Source: Flavobacterium profundi (lineage in GTDB: Bacteria; Bacteroidota; Bacteroidia; Flavobacteriales; Flavobacteriaceae). From it: a stretch of 64,000 nucleotides of DNA. The position numbers and the translations under genes were made by a program. The notes beneath the pieces are model-generated. The model made no database searches and was not told where the DNA came from. It saw nothing but the letters and a program-made list of their open reading frames with translations. The DNA lies in contig NZ_VDCZ01000013.1 of assembly GCF_006491645.1 (NCBI RefSeq), forward strand, positions 1 to 64,000. The letters run 5' to 3'. Shown here piece by piece: positions 7,950-16,510 of this stretch. Numbering within the stretch: the first letter of the stretch is position 1; each line of letters begins with the position of its first letter.

Positions 7950-9830
7950 TTATTTTTTTTCATAAACGTTGTTTGATACATCTACATCTGCCATTAATCC
8001 GCTTGGATCTATCACTACTGCTTGAATGGTTGAACTCGCTTTATCAATCGTAAATGAAAAAGTAGGGGCTGCCCAGTCCCAACCCTTCAAAACTGTTCTA
8101 TTTATAGAATACGGATTTGGTTTTTCCCAACGCATTAACGTATTTGGGATGTAAAATGTTTCTTGTGTTCCATCTTCATAGACTACCAACAAATCAATTG
8201 GCATAGGCATTCTTCCAATTCGCTCTAATGTAATTTTAGTCTTAGCATTTTCATCTGAAACTTCTTTAATACTATAATCAATAGTATTGGTAGTTTGCGT
8301 CCAATCTAACAAGTACCAATCCAAATTAGCACCGGAAACTTTTTCAGCACTCCTTTTAATATCATTAGGCGTTGGATGCGTCAATTTATAATCACTGTAA
8401 TATCTTTTTAAAGTCTTCATCAGGTTTTCAACACCAATCACATACCCTAATTGAGACAAGAAAATCTCGCCTTTACTATAAGCTGCTATACCATAACTTC
8501 TATTAAAATCATAGCGATCTGCGTGAGTAGATAACGGTTGCTCGGTTCCTGTTTTTACTAAAAAACGGTAATTATTATAAGCCCCTTCAAAGGGGTTTTC
8601 TTCTTTTCCATCTGCTGGAGGCAATACACTTTCCATAGCTAAATCAGAAATAAAGGAGGTAAATCCTTCATCCATCCATTCGTGTTTCGATTCGTTTGAG
8701 GCTAAAATATGTTGGAACCAAGAATGTGCAAACTCATGAGCAGTAACTCCCACTAAACTACCATAACTTCTGTTTCCAGTAATAAGTGTACACATTGCAT
8801 ATTCCATTCCACCATCACCACCTTGCACAACAGAATATTGCTTGTAAGGATATTGACCTACATTTTTATTGTAAAAGTCTAATAATTCTGCAGTTTTTGG
8901 TTGCAGTTTCTTCCAGTTTTCTAAATTTTCAGGCTTGTTTTTGTAGAAAAAATGTAATTCTACATTGTTTGGACCTATAATCATATCGTGAATATATTCT
9001 TTATCTGCTCCCCAAGCAAAATCATGTACATTGGGTGCTATAAAATGCCACGTTAGTGTTTTTGCTTTCTTAGGATATTTCACCTCAACACCTTTGTCTT
9101 GATAACCGTGTCCAATTTCGTTTTTATTCTGCAAATATCCTGAACCACCAATCGTATACTCTTTGTCAATAGTAATCTTAACATCAAAATCACCCCAAAC
9201 TCCGTGGAATTCTCTTCCAATATAAGGGTCTGCATGCCAACCTTCAAAATCGTATTCGGCCATTTTAGGATACCATTGTGTCATGGACAAAGCCACACCT
9301 TCTTCAGAATTTCTACCTGATCTTCTAATTTGTAAAGGAACTTGTCCATCAAAGTTTAACGTAAAAGTAGTTTTTTGCTTGGGTAAAATGGGTTGATTTA
9401 AAGTAACTTCTAATACCGTACCCACAACTTTTGTTGTTGCCAAAGTACCATTTTGCATAAAATTAGTAATATTTAAATAGCCTATTTCATTAGGTTTTAA
9501 AGTACTAATTCTACTTTCTTTAACTTCTTTATCTGCTTGTTTGAACGTTCTCACCATTCTACCATCTGGATCAGAAATAGTCTGTAATCTTGAATCCATA
9601 GCACTTCCAGGTTGAAAAGCATTGGGATACAAATGATAAAAAACTTTTTGAAGGGTATCGTTTGAATTATTAGTATAAACCAATTCTTGAACACCTTTAT
9701 ATGTAAAATCTTTCACATTCATATCCACTTCCATTTTATAATCAACATGCTGTTGCCAATAACCTGGATTAGGATTGTTTTGACTAAATCCAATAAAAGA
9801 AAATAAAGTTAATGCAATTAGTTTTTTCAT
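7950..9830 (-). CDS. M1 family zinc aminopeptidase, secreted
   Basis: A 626-residue protein, taking the start at the Met that opens a signal peptide (MKKLIALTLFSFIGFSQ); a further in-frame Met lies 7 codons upstream. The gluzincin zinc motif is HEFAH at residues 365-369 with the third ligand Glu388 in WMDEGF, giving the HExxH-x18-E spacing of the M1 family. The GGDGGMEYAM segment just before it is the counterpart of the family's GxMEN exopeptidase motif. M1 enzymes remove N-terminal residues from peptides; with a signal peptide this one should act in the periplasm or at the surface. There is no obvious type IX C-terminal domain. Its gene lies downstream of the serine protease gene but is separated by a terminator. 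Confidence 0.92.
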   Translation of the reverse strand: MKKLIALTLFSFIGFSQNNPNPGYWQQHVDYKMEVDMNVKDFTYKGVQELVYTNNSNDTLQKVFYHLYPNAFQPGSAMDSRLQTISDPDGRMVRTFKQADKEVKESRISTLKPNEIGYLNITNFMQNGTLATTKVVGTVLEVTLNQPILPKQKTTFTLNFDGQVPLQIRRSGRNSEEGVALSMTQWYPKMAEYDFEGWHADPYIGREFHGVWGDFDVKITIDKEYTIGGSGYLQNKNEIGHGYQDKGVEVKYPKKAKTLTWHFIAPNVHDFAWGADKEYIHDMIIGPNNVELHFFYKNKPENLENWKKLQPKTAELLDFYNKNVGQYPYKQYSVVQGGDGGMEYAMCTLITGNRSYGSLVGVTAHEFAHSWFQHILASNESKHEWMDEGFTSFISDLAMESVLPPADGKEENPFEGAYNNYRFLVKTGTEQPLSTHADRYDFNRSYGIAAYSKGEIFLSQLGYVIGVENLMKTLKRYYSDYKLTHPTPNDIKRSAEKVSGANLDWYLLDWTQTTNTIDYSIKEVSDENAKTKITLERIGRMPMPIDLLVVYEDGTQETFYIPNTLMRWEKPNPYSINRTVLKGWDWAAPTFSFTIDKASSTIQAVVIDPSGLMADVDVSNNVYEKK

Positions 9831-9845
9831 ATTTTTAAAATTAAA

Positions 9846-9880
9846 AACCACAAAGGGAAACGCGTGTTTTCTTTGTGGTT
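9846..9880 (-). terminator. Terminator of the subtilisin-like protease gene
   Basis: Perfect 10-bp stem (aaccacaaag / ctttgtggtt) around a 15-base loop that can pair further. It is followed on the minus strand by a T-rich tract and separates the S8 and M1 peptidase genes. Confidence 0.7.
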
Positions 9881-9905
9881 AATTGATAGTATAATAATTT
9901 ATAAA

Positions 9906-11501
9906 TTATTTTGACATTTGCTCAGCCATCAATAAAGCATTGTATGCATTTACAATTTTACCTGTTTTTGAGATGGTAGAAAAATTTGCTTTATGCTGAT
10001 CTTCACCTACTGCAACATCATTTTTCAAAGGTGTACCACTGTCCATAATTATCTGTTTTACCTGAGCAGCAGATAATTTTGGATAATAAGAACGTATTAA
10101 AGCGGCAACACCTGCAACGTTTGGAGATGCCATTGAGGTTCCTTGTAAATATTCATATGTTTGATTAGGTGTAGTTGCATAAATTTTAACTCCAGGAGCA
10201 AAAATATCAACATTTTTGGTACCATAATTAGAAAACTCTGCTACCATTTTTGAGCCATAAGTTGGTGCTAAAGCCCCAATAATTAAAACATTATTTGAAA
10301 TTTCTGGAGCACCATCATAAGAGTCACTTGGATATTTATTTTCCACATCTAAATTTTTGGAATCATTTCCAGCTGCGAAAACTACTAAAACATCTTTTGA
10401 TGCTGCATATTTTAAAGCTTCTTGAACCCATTCTTTATGAGGAGAATAATATTTACCAAAAGAACCATTAATTACTTTTGCTCCATTATCTACCGCATAA
10501 CGAATACCTAAAGCGATATCTTTATCGTACTCGTCACCATTTGGAACGGCTCTTACTGCCATAATTTTTACATTATTTGCAACACCATCTCCCCCTTTAT
10601 TATTTCCACGTACTTGAGCTACAATTCCTGATACGTGAGTTCCGTGTTTAGCATCTTCTGGATCTGGACCAATAACATTGTTGTTTCCATACTTAGTATC
10701 GTTTATGTCATTTGGATTATCTCCTACAACAGAACGGCCATCAAAATCTACATTAAAGTTATAGTTTAATTGATCCGCAAAATGATCAATTCCACCTTTT
10801 ACTTGCTCTTTAAATTCAGCAACTGTTCCATCAGGAAAAACTCTTTGTAAGAAAAACTCTTTGTAATTATTTAAAGCCTCATCATCTGTTTGCATGGCTT
10901 TTAAATCTGCTTCGGTAAAATCCTCTTTTTTTAGATATTCTTGTAATTCTTTAGCAGCATTTAAAAGTCCTTCATAAAACTGTTTTCTTTGCATAGCCGT
11001 TTGAACTTCTGCATCCAATTCGGCTTTTGCTTTATCGTAATCTGGCGTTCCAGGACCTTGCTTTACAATACGAGTCATTTCCAATTGCTCGTTGTTACTA
11101 TCACCTAAAAAGTTCCATCCATTAATATCATCCACATAACCATTGTTATCATCATCCTTTCCGTTATTCGCAATTTCTTTAGGGTTCACCCAAATTACAC
11201 TTTTTAAATCTTCATGACGAATATCAACTCCAGAATCAACAATACCTACAACAACAGTAGTACTTTTTTTGCCTTTTAATAATTCTGCATAGGCTTTATC
11301 TACACTCATTCCTGGTACCGTATCCTTAACTAAGTCTAAGTGACTCCATCTTTTTAAATCATTCTCAGCTAAAGGAGTTACTTTTAGCGGTAAGTTATCA
11401 ATATTAGCAGGTGGTGTTGAAATTATTGCTTTGCTACCACCACAACTAGCTAAAACTAAAGCTAATGCGGTAGAAAAATAAATTGGTCTTAAATTTCTCA
11501 T
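9906..11501 (-). CDS. Subtilisin-like (S8) serine protease, lipoprotein
   Basis: A 531-residue protein with a lipoprotein signal (LVLASC, Cys20). The S8 catalytic triad is visible: Asp89 in GIVDSGVD, His286 in HGTHVSG and Ser456 in GTSMASPNVAG, with the oxyanion Asn379 in AAGND. The Asp-to-His distance is nearly 200 residues, far more than in subtilisin. The extra segment is charged and helical (about 105-260) and includes a DDDNNGYVDD stretch that may bind calcium. The protein should be anchored in the envelope and degrade proteins there. There is no visible propeptide beyond residues 21-80 and no type IX sorting domain. Confidence 0.93.
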   Translation of the reverse strand: MRNLRPIYFSTALALVLASCGGSKAIISTPPANIDNLPLKVTPLAENDLKRWSHLDLVKDTVPGMSVDKAYAELLKGKKSTTVVVGIVDSGVDIRHEDLKSVIWVNPKEIANNGKDDDNNGYVDDINGWNFLGDSNNEQLEMTRIVKQGPGTPDYDKAKAELDAEVQTAMQRKQFYEGLLNAAKELQEYLKKEDFTEADLKAMQTDDEALNNYKEFFLQRVFPDGTVAEFKEQVKGGIDHFADQLNYNFNVDFDGRSVVGDNPNDINDTKYGNNNVIGPDPEDAKHGTHVSGIVAQVRGNNKGGDGVANNVKIMAVRAVPNGDEYDKDIALGIRYAVDNGAKVINGSFGKYYSPHKEWVQEALKYAASKDVLVVFAAGNDSKNLDVENKYPSDSYDGAPEISNNVLIIGALAPTYGSKMVAEFSNYGTKNVDIFAPGVKIYATTPNQTYEYLQGTSMASPNVAGVAALIRSYYPKLSAAQVKQIIMDSGTPLKNDVAVGEDQHKANFSTISKTGKIVNAYNALLMAEQMSK

Positions 11502-11582
11502 TTATTTTAAATTATATATTTATTTTATTTAGTATTTGACAAAAATCTGCTTTAAAAGTTACATTTTACTAATGTATTAACA

Positions 11583-12458
11583 CTATTTTAAGATTTCTTC
11601 ACAAGAAAACACCTCTTTTAATCGTACTCCTTTCTCTGTATTTTGCAAAGTAATTATTGGATTATGAGCATCATGTTCTAGAAATAAGTAAAAGTTTTCT
11701 GCTACAGCTCTTTTTAAAAAAACATCTTTTTCATCCATAGACAGTAAAGGTCTTGTGTCATATCCTGTTACATAAGGCAATGGAATATGTCCAGCTGTTG
11801 GTAATAAATCAGCCATGAAACAGATAGTTTTATCTTTATAGGTAATCATAGGAATCATTTGCTTTTCTGTATGACCATCTGCAAAAAAGATACCAAAATT
11901 TAATTCGCTTTTTTCAACAAAGCCATTTTCTGGTCTTGCAATAAAATGCAAATGACCGCTTTCTTGCATTGGAATAATATTTTCTTTTAAAAAAGATGCT
12001 TTTTCTCTGGGATTTGGCTGAGTCGCCCATTCCCAATGATTTTCATTGGTCCAAAATTTAGCATTTTTAAAAGCAATTTCATAACCTGTTCTATCTTTAT
12101 TCCAAATAACACTTCCACCACAATGATCAAAATGAAGATGTGTCATAAAAACATCAGTAATATCATCTCTATGAAAGCCTTTTTCTTTGAGAGATTTGTC
12201 TATGGAATGATTTCCCCAAAGATTATAATACCCAAAGAATTTATCTGATTGTTTATCACCCATTCCTGTATCAATCAAAATCAAACGGTTTCCTTCTTCA
12301 ATTAATAAACAACGGGCCGCTATATCAATCAAATTATTAGCGTCTGCAGGGTTTGTTTTATTCCAAATTGTTTTGGGTACAACACCAAACATGGCCCCTC
12401 CGTCTAATTTAAAATTACCAGCTTCTATAGGGTATAAATTCATCCTTACTTTTTTCAT
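11583..12458 (-). CDS. Metallo-beta-lactamase-fold hydrolase
   Basis: A 291-residue protein without signal peptide, so cytoplasmic. The metal-binding motif HLHFDH is at residues 107-112, preceded by LIDTGMGD (65-72) and followed by a later ADGHTEKQ histidine and a C-terminal LEHDAHN. This set is typical of the lactonase-like branch of the metallo-beta-lactamase superfamily (two-zinc hydrolases). The substrate cannot be inferred. It is transcribed divergently from the suf locus, with about 157 bases between the two start codons. Confidence 0.88.
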   Translation of the reverse strand: MKKVRMNLYPIEAGNFKLDGGAMFGVVPKTIWNKTNPADANNLIDIAARCLLIEEGNRLILIDTGMGDKQSDKFFGYYNLWGNHSIDKSLKEKGFHRDDITDVFMTHLHFDHCGGSVIWNKDRTGYEIAFKNAKFWTNENHWEWATQPNPREKASFLKENIIPMQESGHLHFIARPENGFVEKSELNFGIFFADGHTEKQMIPMITYKDKTICFMADLLPTAGHIPLPYVTGYDTRPLLSMDEKDVFLKRAVAENFYLFLEHDAHNPIITLQNTEKGVRLKEVFSCEEILK

Positions 12459-12549
12459 GCAATTTACAAAAATTACCTATTAATACTAAGGAAAAGCCGT
12501 ATATAAAAAAAAGTTATGCCTTTATAAGTTATAAAAATGTTACGAATTC

Positions 12550-12579
12550 TTGTTATAAGCATTATATGAACTATATTTG
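12550..12579 (+). promoter_or_regulatory. Promoter of the suf locus
   Basis: TTG at 12550-12552, a 19-base spacer and TATATTTG at 12572-12579 fit the Bacteroidota consensus. Transcription would start about 30 bases before the sufA ATG at 12616. Confidence 0.75.
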
Positions 12580-12615
12580 CAGTTAATTTAGACAAAATCA
12601 AAATAAGTATAGGCT

Positions 12616-12945
12616 ATGATTAAAGTATCTGATACTGCTAGTAGAAAAATCATCGAAATGATGAAAGACGATGGCTTTGATGCTGCAAAGGACTATGTAA
12701 GAGTAGGTGTAAAAAGCGGTGGTTGTTCAGGATTGTCTTACGAATTAAAGTTTGATAATGAAATTAGTGAAAACGATAAGGTTTTTGAAGACAATAATGT
12801 GAAAGTTGCGGTAGAGAAAAAAAGCTTTCTATATTTAATCGGAACCACTTTAGAATTTTCAGGAGGATTAAATGGAAAAGGATTTGTGTTCAATAATCCA
12901 AATGCGCAAAGAACTTGCGGATGTGGAGAATCTTTTTCTTTATAG
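12616..12945 (+). CDS. sufA: SufA-type A-type iron-sulfur carrier
   Basis: A 109-residue HesB/IscA-family protein. The three conserved cysteines are Cys37 in [10 protein letters not shown] and Cys101/Cys103 in CGCGESF, the ligands that hold a cluster or iron. It accepts clusters from the SufBCD scaffold and passes them to target enzymes in the cytoplasm. It is the first gene of the suf locus, directly behind a well-formed promoter and 8 bases before sufB. The family (SufA, IscA, ErpA) cannot be split by motif alone; the suf context supports SufA. Confidence 0.93.
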   Translation: MIKVSDTASRKIIEMMKDDGFDAAKDYVRVGVKSGGCSGLSYELKFDNEISENDKVFEDNNVKVAVEKKSFLYLIGTTLEFSGGLNGKGFVFNNPNAQRTCGCGESFSL

Positions 12946-12953
12946 TTAAAAAT

Positions 12954-14402
12954 ATGAGTAAATACACTGAAGACGACTTAAAAGTCGAGTTACAAAACAA
13001 AGAATATGAATACGGGTTTTATACTGATATAGAATCTGAAACTTTTCCTACTGGTTTAAATGAAGAAATTGTTCGCGCGATTTCTAAGAAGAAAAACGAA
13101 CCAGAATGGATGACCAATTGGAGATTAGAAGCTTTTAGAACTTGGGAAGAAATGATTGAGCCTGAATGGGCTAATGTGCATTATGCAAAACCCGATTTTC
13201 AAGCGATTTCTTATTATTCTGCGCCTAAAAAGAAAGATAAATATGAAAGTTTAGATGAAGTAGATCCTGAGTTATTGGAAACTTTTAAAAAATTAGGAAT
13301 TTCTATAGACGAACAAAAAAAATTGGCGGGTGTAGCTGTAGATATTGTAATGGACTCTGTTTCTGTAGCTACTACATTTAAGAAAACACTAGCCGAAAAA
13401 GGAATTATTTTTTGCTCTATATCTGAAGCCATTCAAGAACATCCAGAATTAGTAAAAAAATATATTGGAACTGTGGTTCCCCAAAAAGACAACTTTTATG
13501 CAGCGCTTAACTCTGCCGTTTTTTCTGATGGTAGTTTTTGTTACATCCCAAAAGGGGTGAGATGTCCAATGGAACTTTCTACTTATTTTAGAATTAACCA
13601 AGGAGGAACGGGTCAATTTGAAAGAACTTTAGTTATCGCTGATGAAGGTAGTTATGTGTCTTACTTAGAAGGCTGTACTGCTCCAAGCCGTGATGAAAAT
13701 CAATTGCATGCTGCAGTAGTAGAATTAATTGCTTTAGATAACGCAGAAATTAAATATTCTACGGTTCAAAACTGGTTTCCTGGTAATAAAGAAGGTAAAG
13801 GTGGTGTTTATAATTTTGTAACCAAAAGAGGTTTGTGTGAGAAAAACGCAAAAATATCTTGGACACAAGTAGAAACAGGTTCTGCTGTAACTTGGAAGTA
13901 CCCTTCTTGTGTATTAAAAGGTGATAATTCAATTGGTGAATTTTACTCCATAGCTGTTACCAATAATTTCCAACAAGCAGATACGGGTACTAAAATGATT
14001 CATTTGGGGAAAAACACTAAATCTACCATTATTTCAAAAGGTATTTCTGCTGGAAAATCACAAAATAGTTACCGAGGTTTAGTCCAAATTAGTTCTAGAG
14101 CAGCTAATGCCAGAAATTTTTCGCAATGTGATAGTTTATTAATGGGTAATGAATGTGGTGCACACACTTTCCCATACATTGAAAGTAAAAATACTACCGC
14201 TAAAATTGAACATGAAGCAACTACCTCAAAAATTGGGGAAGATCAAGTGTTTTATTGTAATCAAAGAGGAATTCCAACTGAAAAAGCGATTGCACTTATA
14301 GTAAATGGTTTTAGCAAAGAAGTTTTAAATAAATTACCCATGGAATTTGCCGTTGAAGCTCAAAAACTATTAGAAATTTCTTTAGAAGGTTCTGTAGGAT
14401 AA
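12954..14402 (+). CDS. sufB: SufB, Fe-S cluster scaffold subunit
   Basis: A 482-residue protein from the ATG at 12954 ([22 protein letters not shown]). An upstream in-frame ATG at 12915 overlaps sufA out of frame and is unlikely. The sequence is recognisably SufB throughout, including [15 protein letters not shown] and the conserved C-terminal block [20 protein letters not shown] and [18 protein letters not shown]. SufB forms the SufBC2D complex in which clusters are assembled from persulfide sulfur. The length matches the family. It is followed by two accessory genes before sufC. Confidence 0.97.
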   Translation: MSKYTEDDLKVELQNKEYEYGFYTDIESETFPTGLNEEIVRAISKKKNEPEWMTNWRLEAFRTWEEMIEPEWANVHYAKPDFQAISYYSAPKKKDKYESLDEVDPELLETFKKLGISIDEQKKLAGVAVDIVMDSVSVATTFKKTLAEKGIIFCSISEAIQEHPELVKKYIGTVVPQKDNFYAALNSAVFSDGSFCYIPKGVRCPMELSTYFRINQGGTGQFERTLVIADEGSYVSYLEGCTAPSRDENQLHAAVVELIALDNAEIKYSTVQNWFPGNKEGKGGVYNFVTKRGLCEKNAKISWTQVETGSAVTWKYPSCVLKGDNSIGEFYSIAVTNNFQQADTGTKMIHLGKNTKSTIISKGISAGKSQNSYRGLVQISSRAANARNFSQCDSLLMGNECGAHTFPYIESKNTTAKIEHEATTSKIGEDQVFYCNQRGIPTEKAIALIVNGFSKEVLNKLPMEFAVEAQKLLEISLEGSVG

Positions 14403-14413
14403 CGTATAGCATT

Positions 14414-14818
14414 ATGAATTTATCAAAAACACAAAAAATACTTGTTGGTGTATTACACTTCTTACCTTTCATAGGTTTTATAGCCTACTTTGTATTGTTT
14501 TTTTCTCTCTTCTTTAATAATCTAGAAGAATTACAACAAGACAGTTTAAATGGAAACCCTCCATTGGCTTTTTTTAGAAGTTTTATAGGTTTATTTGTTA
14601 TTATAATACTAACTGTATTTATTGCTCTTGGTATTAAAATTTTTGACATCATTCATCTAACTAAAAGTAACAAAAACGATACCAATAATAAAGTTCTTAT
14701 TTGGATTTTACTTTTTGTTTTTACAGGAATTATTTCAGAAATTATTTATTATTTCCTTGAAATTGTACCTGATAAAAAAGAAGAATTAGAGGGGCACAAA
14801 ACCAATACAACTTTATGA
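14414..14818 (+). CDS. Small membrane protein inside the suf operon
   Basis: A 134-residue protein with three hydrophobic segments (about 9-32, 53-76 and 91-115) and charged linkers; the C-terminus is hydrophilic. It begins 11 bases after sufB and overlaps the next gene by four bases (ATGA), so it is part of the operon and translationally coupled. The layout resembles the small DUF4870-type membrane proteins, but I cannot assign it firmly. No cofactor-binding motif is visible, and a role in cluster assembly is unproven. Confidence 0.8.
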   Translation: MNLSKTQKILVGVLHFLPFIGFIAYFVLFFSLFFNNLEELQQDSLNGNPPLAFFRSFIGLFVIIILTVFIALGIKIFDIIHLTKSNKNDTNNKVLIWILLFVFTGIISEIIYYFLEIVPDKKEELEGHKTNTTL

Positions 14819-15300
14819 GTAAAGCAGTAATTATAGTTGGTTCATCTAGAAAAAATGGAAACACCACAAAGATTGTCTCAGAAATACACAATCAGCTTTT
14901 GGTGGATGTAATTAACTTAAGTGATTATGATTTCTCGTACTATGATTATGAGAGTAAAAATAGAGCAGATGATTTTTTCGAATTAATAAAAGGAATTATC
15001 GAAAAATATGACACCTTGATTTTTGCAACACCTGTGTATTGGTATACCATGAGCGGTATTATGAAAGTATTTTTTGATCGTTTTTCGGATTTAATTCGTA
15101 TAGAAAAAGAAACTGGAAGAAAACTAAGAGGTAAAAACATGGCTGTGATCTCCAATTCTCATGACAGTAGCATTGAAGATGATTTTTACCTTCCTTTCCA
15201 AAAATCGGCCGCATATTTAGGAATGAATTATTTGGGTCACAAGCATTTTAATGCTGACAGACCCGAAGAAATACAAAATTTAGAATTAGCATTTATATAA
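14815..15300 (+). CDS. Flavodoxin-fold NAD(P)H-dependent oxidoreductase
   Basis: A 161-residue protein of the NADPH-dependent FMN reductase/flavodoxin-like superfamily. The phosphate-binding loop [12 protein letters not shown] (residues 9-20) and the flavin-contacting [20 protein letters not shown] segment (about 71-90) are clear. It probably binds FMN and transfers electrons from NAD(P)H in the cytoplasm. It sits between sufB and sufC, coupled to the preceding membrane protein gene. That position suggests, but does not prove, a reductive role in Fe-S assembly. Confidence 0.85.
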   Translation: MSKAVIIVGSSRKNGNTTKIVSEIHNQLLVDVINLSDYDFSYYDYESKNRADDFFELIKGIIEKYDTLIFATPVYWYTMSGIMKVFFDRFSDLIRIEKETGRKLRGKNMAVISNSHDSSIEDDFYLPFQKSAAYLGMNYLGHKHFNADRPEEIQNLELAFI

Positions 15301-15310
15301 AATAGAGACC

Positions 15311-16060
15311 ATGTTAAGTATTAAAAATTTACACGCTTCTGTTGAAGACAAAGAAATACTAAAAGGAATTAATTTAGAGGTTAAAGCAGGGGAAGTTCAT
15401 GCCATTATGGGACCAAATGGTGCCGGAAAATCGACCCTTTCTTCTATAATCGCAGGAAACGAAAATTATGAAGTGAATGAAGGAGAAATCTTTTTAGATG
15501 GAGAAGAAATTTCAGAATTAGCTCCAGAAGAAAGAGCGCACAAAGGTGTTTTCCTTTCTTTTCAATATCCTGTAGAAATTCCTGGCGTTTCAGTAACCAA
15601 TTTCATTAAAACTGCCATCAACGAAAGCCGTAAAGCAAAAGGATTGGAAGACATGCCAGCGAATGAAATGCTGAAAAAAATTCGCGAAAAATCGGAATTA
15701 TTAGAAATGGATAAAAAATTCCTTTCTCGTTCGCTTAACGAAGGTTTCTCAGGAGGCGAAAAGAAACGTAATGAAATTTTTCAAATGGCGATGTTAGAGC
15801 CTAAAATTGCCATACTTGATGAAACCGATTCTGGTTTGGATATCGATGCTTTACGAATTGTAGCAAATGGTGTTAATAAATTAAAAAGTCAAGACAATGC
15901 CGTGGTTGTGATTACACATTACCAACGTTTATTAGATTATATTGTTCCCGATTTTGTTCACGTACTAATGGATGGAAAAATTGTAAAATCTGGAGACGCA
16001 TCCTTGGCTCTAGAATTAGAAGAAAAAGGATACGATTGGATTAAAGCAGAGTTAGTATAG
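15311..16060 (+). CDS. sufC: SufC, ATPase subunit of the Fe-S scaffold
   Basis: A 249-residue ABC-type ATPase. It has Walker [10 protein letters not shown] (34-42), the SufC-style signature FSGGEKKR (146-153) and Walker [11 protein letters not shown] (168-177). SufC binds SufB and SufD and drives the conformational change needed for cluster assembly; it is not a membrane transporter. It starts 10 bases after the oxidoreductase gene. Its stop codon lies in the first three bases of a 33-bp inverted repeat that begins the inserted cassette at 16058. Confidence 0.97.
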   Translation: MLSIKNLHASVEDKEILKGINLEVKAGEVHAIMGPNGAGKSTLSSIIAGNENYEVNEGEIFLDGEEISELAPEERAHKGVFLSFQYPVEIPGVSVTNFIKTAINESRKAKGLEDMPANEMLKKIREKSELLEMDKKFLSRSLNEGFSGGEKKRNEIFQMAMLEPKIAILDETDSGLDIDALRIVANGVNKLKSQDNAVVVITHYQRLLDYIVPDFVHVLMDGKIVKSGDASLALELEEKGYDWIKAELV

Positions 16061-16503
16061 TCGAAAGTTTTAATGTCATAAAGTCGAAAGATGGGAAGAT
16101 TCAAATCCTTTGAAGAAATCAATTCTTGGCAAAAAGCAAGAATATTTAACAAAAGAATTTATGAAATTACAGAAAGCCCAAAATTCAACAAAGACGTGGA
16201 ACTAAATAGACAAATTAAAAGAGCATCTATTTCAATTTCATCAAATATTGCTGAAGGTTTTGAAAGAAATACAGATAAAGAATTTATATATTTCTTGTAT
16301 GTTGCCAAAGCATCGGCAGCAGAAGTTAGATCTCAATTATACTTAGCTTTAGATTTAGAATATATTACAATAAACGAATTTCAAGAATTAATAGAATTAG
16401 TCACTGAAATTTCGAAATTATTAAGCGGATTTATAAAATATTTAAGTCCTAAGCCTTAAAGTAAAAATTACTTTCGACTTTAAGACTTTAGGCTTTAAGA
16501 CTA
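16058..16503. mobile_element. Cassette with 33-bp imperfect terminal inverted repeats between sufC and sufD
   Basis: The 33 bases at 16058-16090 match the reverse complement of 16471-16503 at 25 of 33 positions, including a perfect 12-base inner end (taaagtcgaaag). Each repeat contains smaller internal repeats (gtcgaaag twice on the left, ctttaagact twice on the right). Between them is only a four-helix-bundle protein gene. The unit splits sufC from sufD, which are normally adjacent. In rRNA intervening sequences the same protein family is also enclosed by complementary ends. As RNA, the two ends could pair and loop out the whole gene. No target-site duplication was identified. Confidence 0.6.
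16091..16459 (+). CDS. Four-helix-bundle protein (23S rRNA intervening-sequence type)
   Basis: A 122-residue helical protein starting directly after the left inverted repeat. The segment SWQKARIFNKRIYEIT, followed by LNRQIKRASISISSNIAEGFER, FLYVAKASAAEVRSQLYLA and a final helix, is diagnostic of the four-helix-bundle family found in 23S rRNA intervening sequences and related to the Avd protein of diversity-generating retroelements. Its biochemical function is unknown. The basic second helix (KRASIS, NIAEG) is consistent with nucleic-acid binding. It lies within the suf operon but has no known link to Fe-S assembly; it is better read as cargo of the surrounding cassette. Confidence 0.9.
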   Translation: MGRFKSFEEINSWQKARIFNKRIYEITESPKFNKDVELNRQIKRASISISSNIAEGFERNTDKEFIYFLYVAKASAAEVRSQLYLALDLEYITINEFQELIELVTEISKLLSGFIKYLSPKP

Positions 16504-16510
16504 ACAAAAA

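Noticed and set aside
12915..12953. sufB start at the ATG at 12915
   Set aside because: It would overlap the end of sufA out of frame; the ATG at 12954 gives the standard SufB N-terminus.
16091..16459. Four-helix-bundle gene as ribosomal protein S23 or part of the Fe-S pathway
   Set aside because: The S23 label is a historical misnomer for intervening-sequence proteins, and its flanking inverted repeats mark it as an insertion rather than a suf component.
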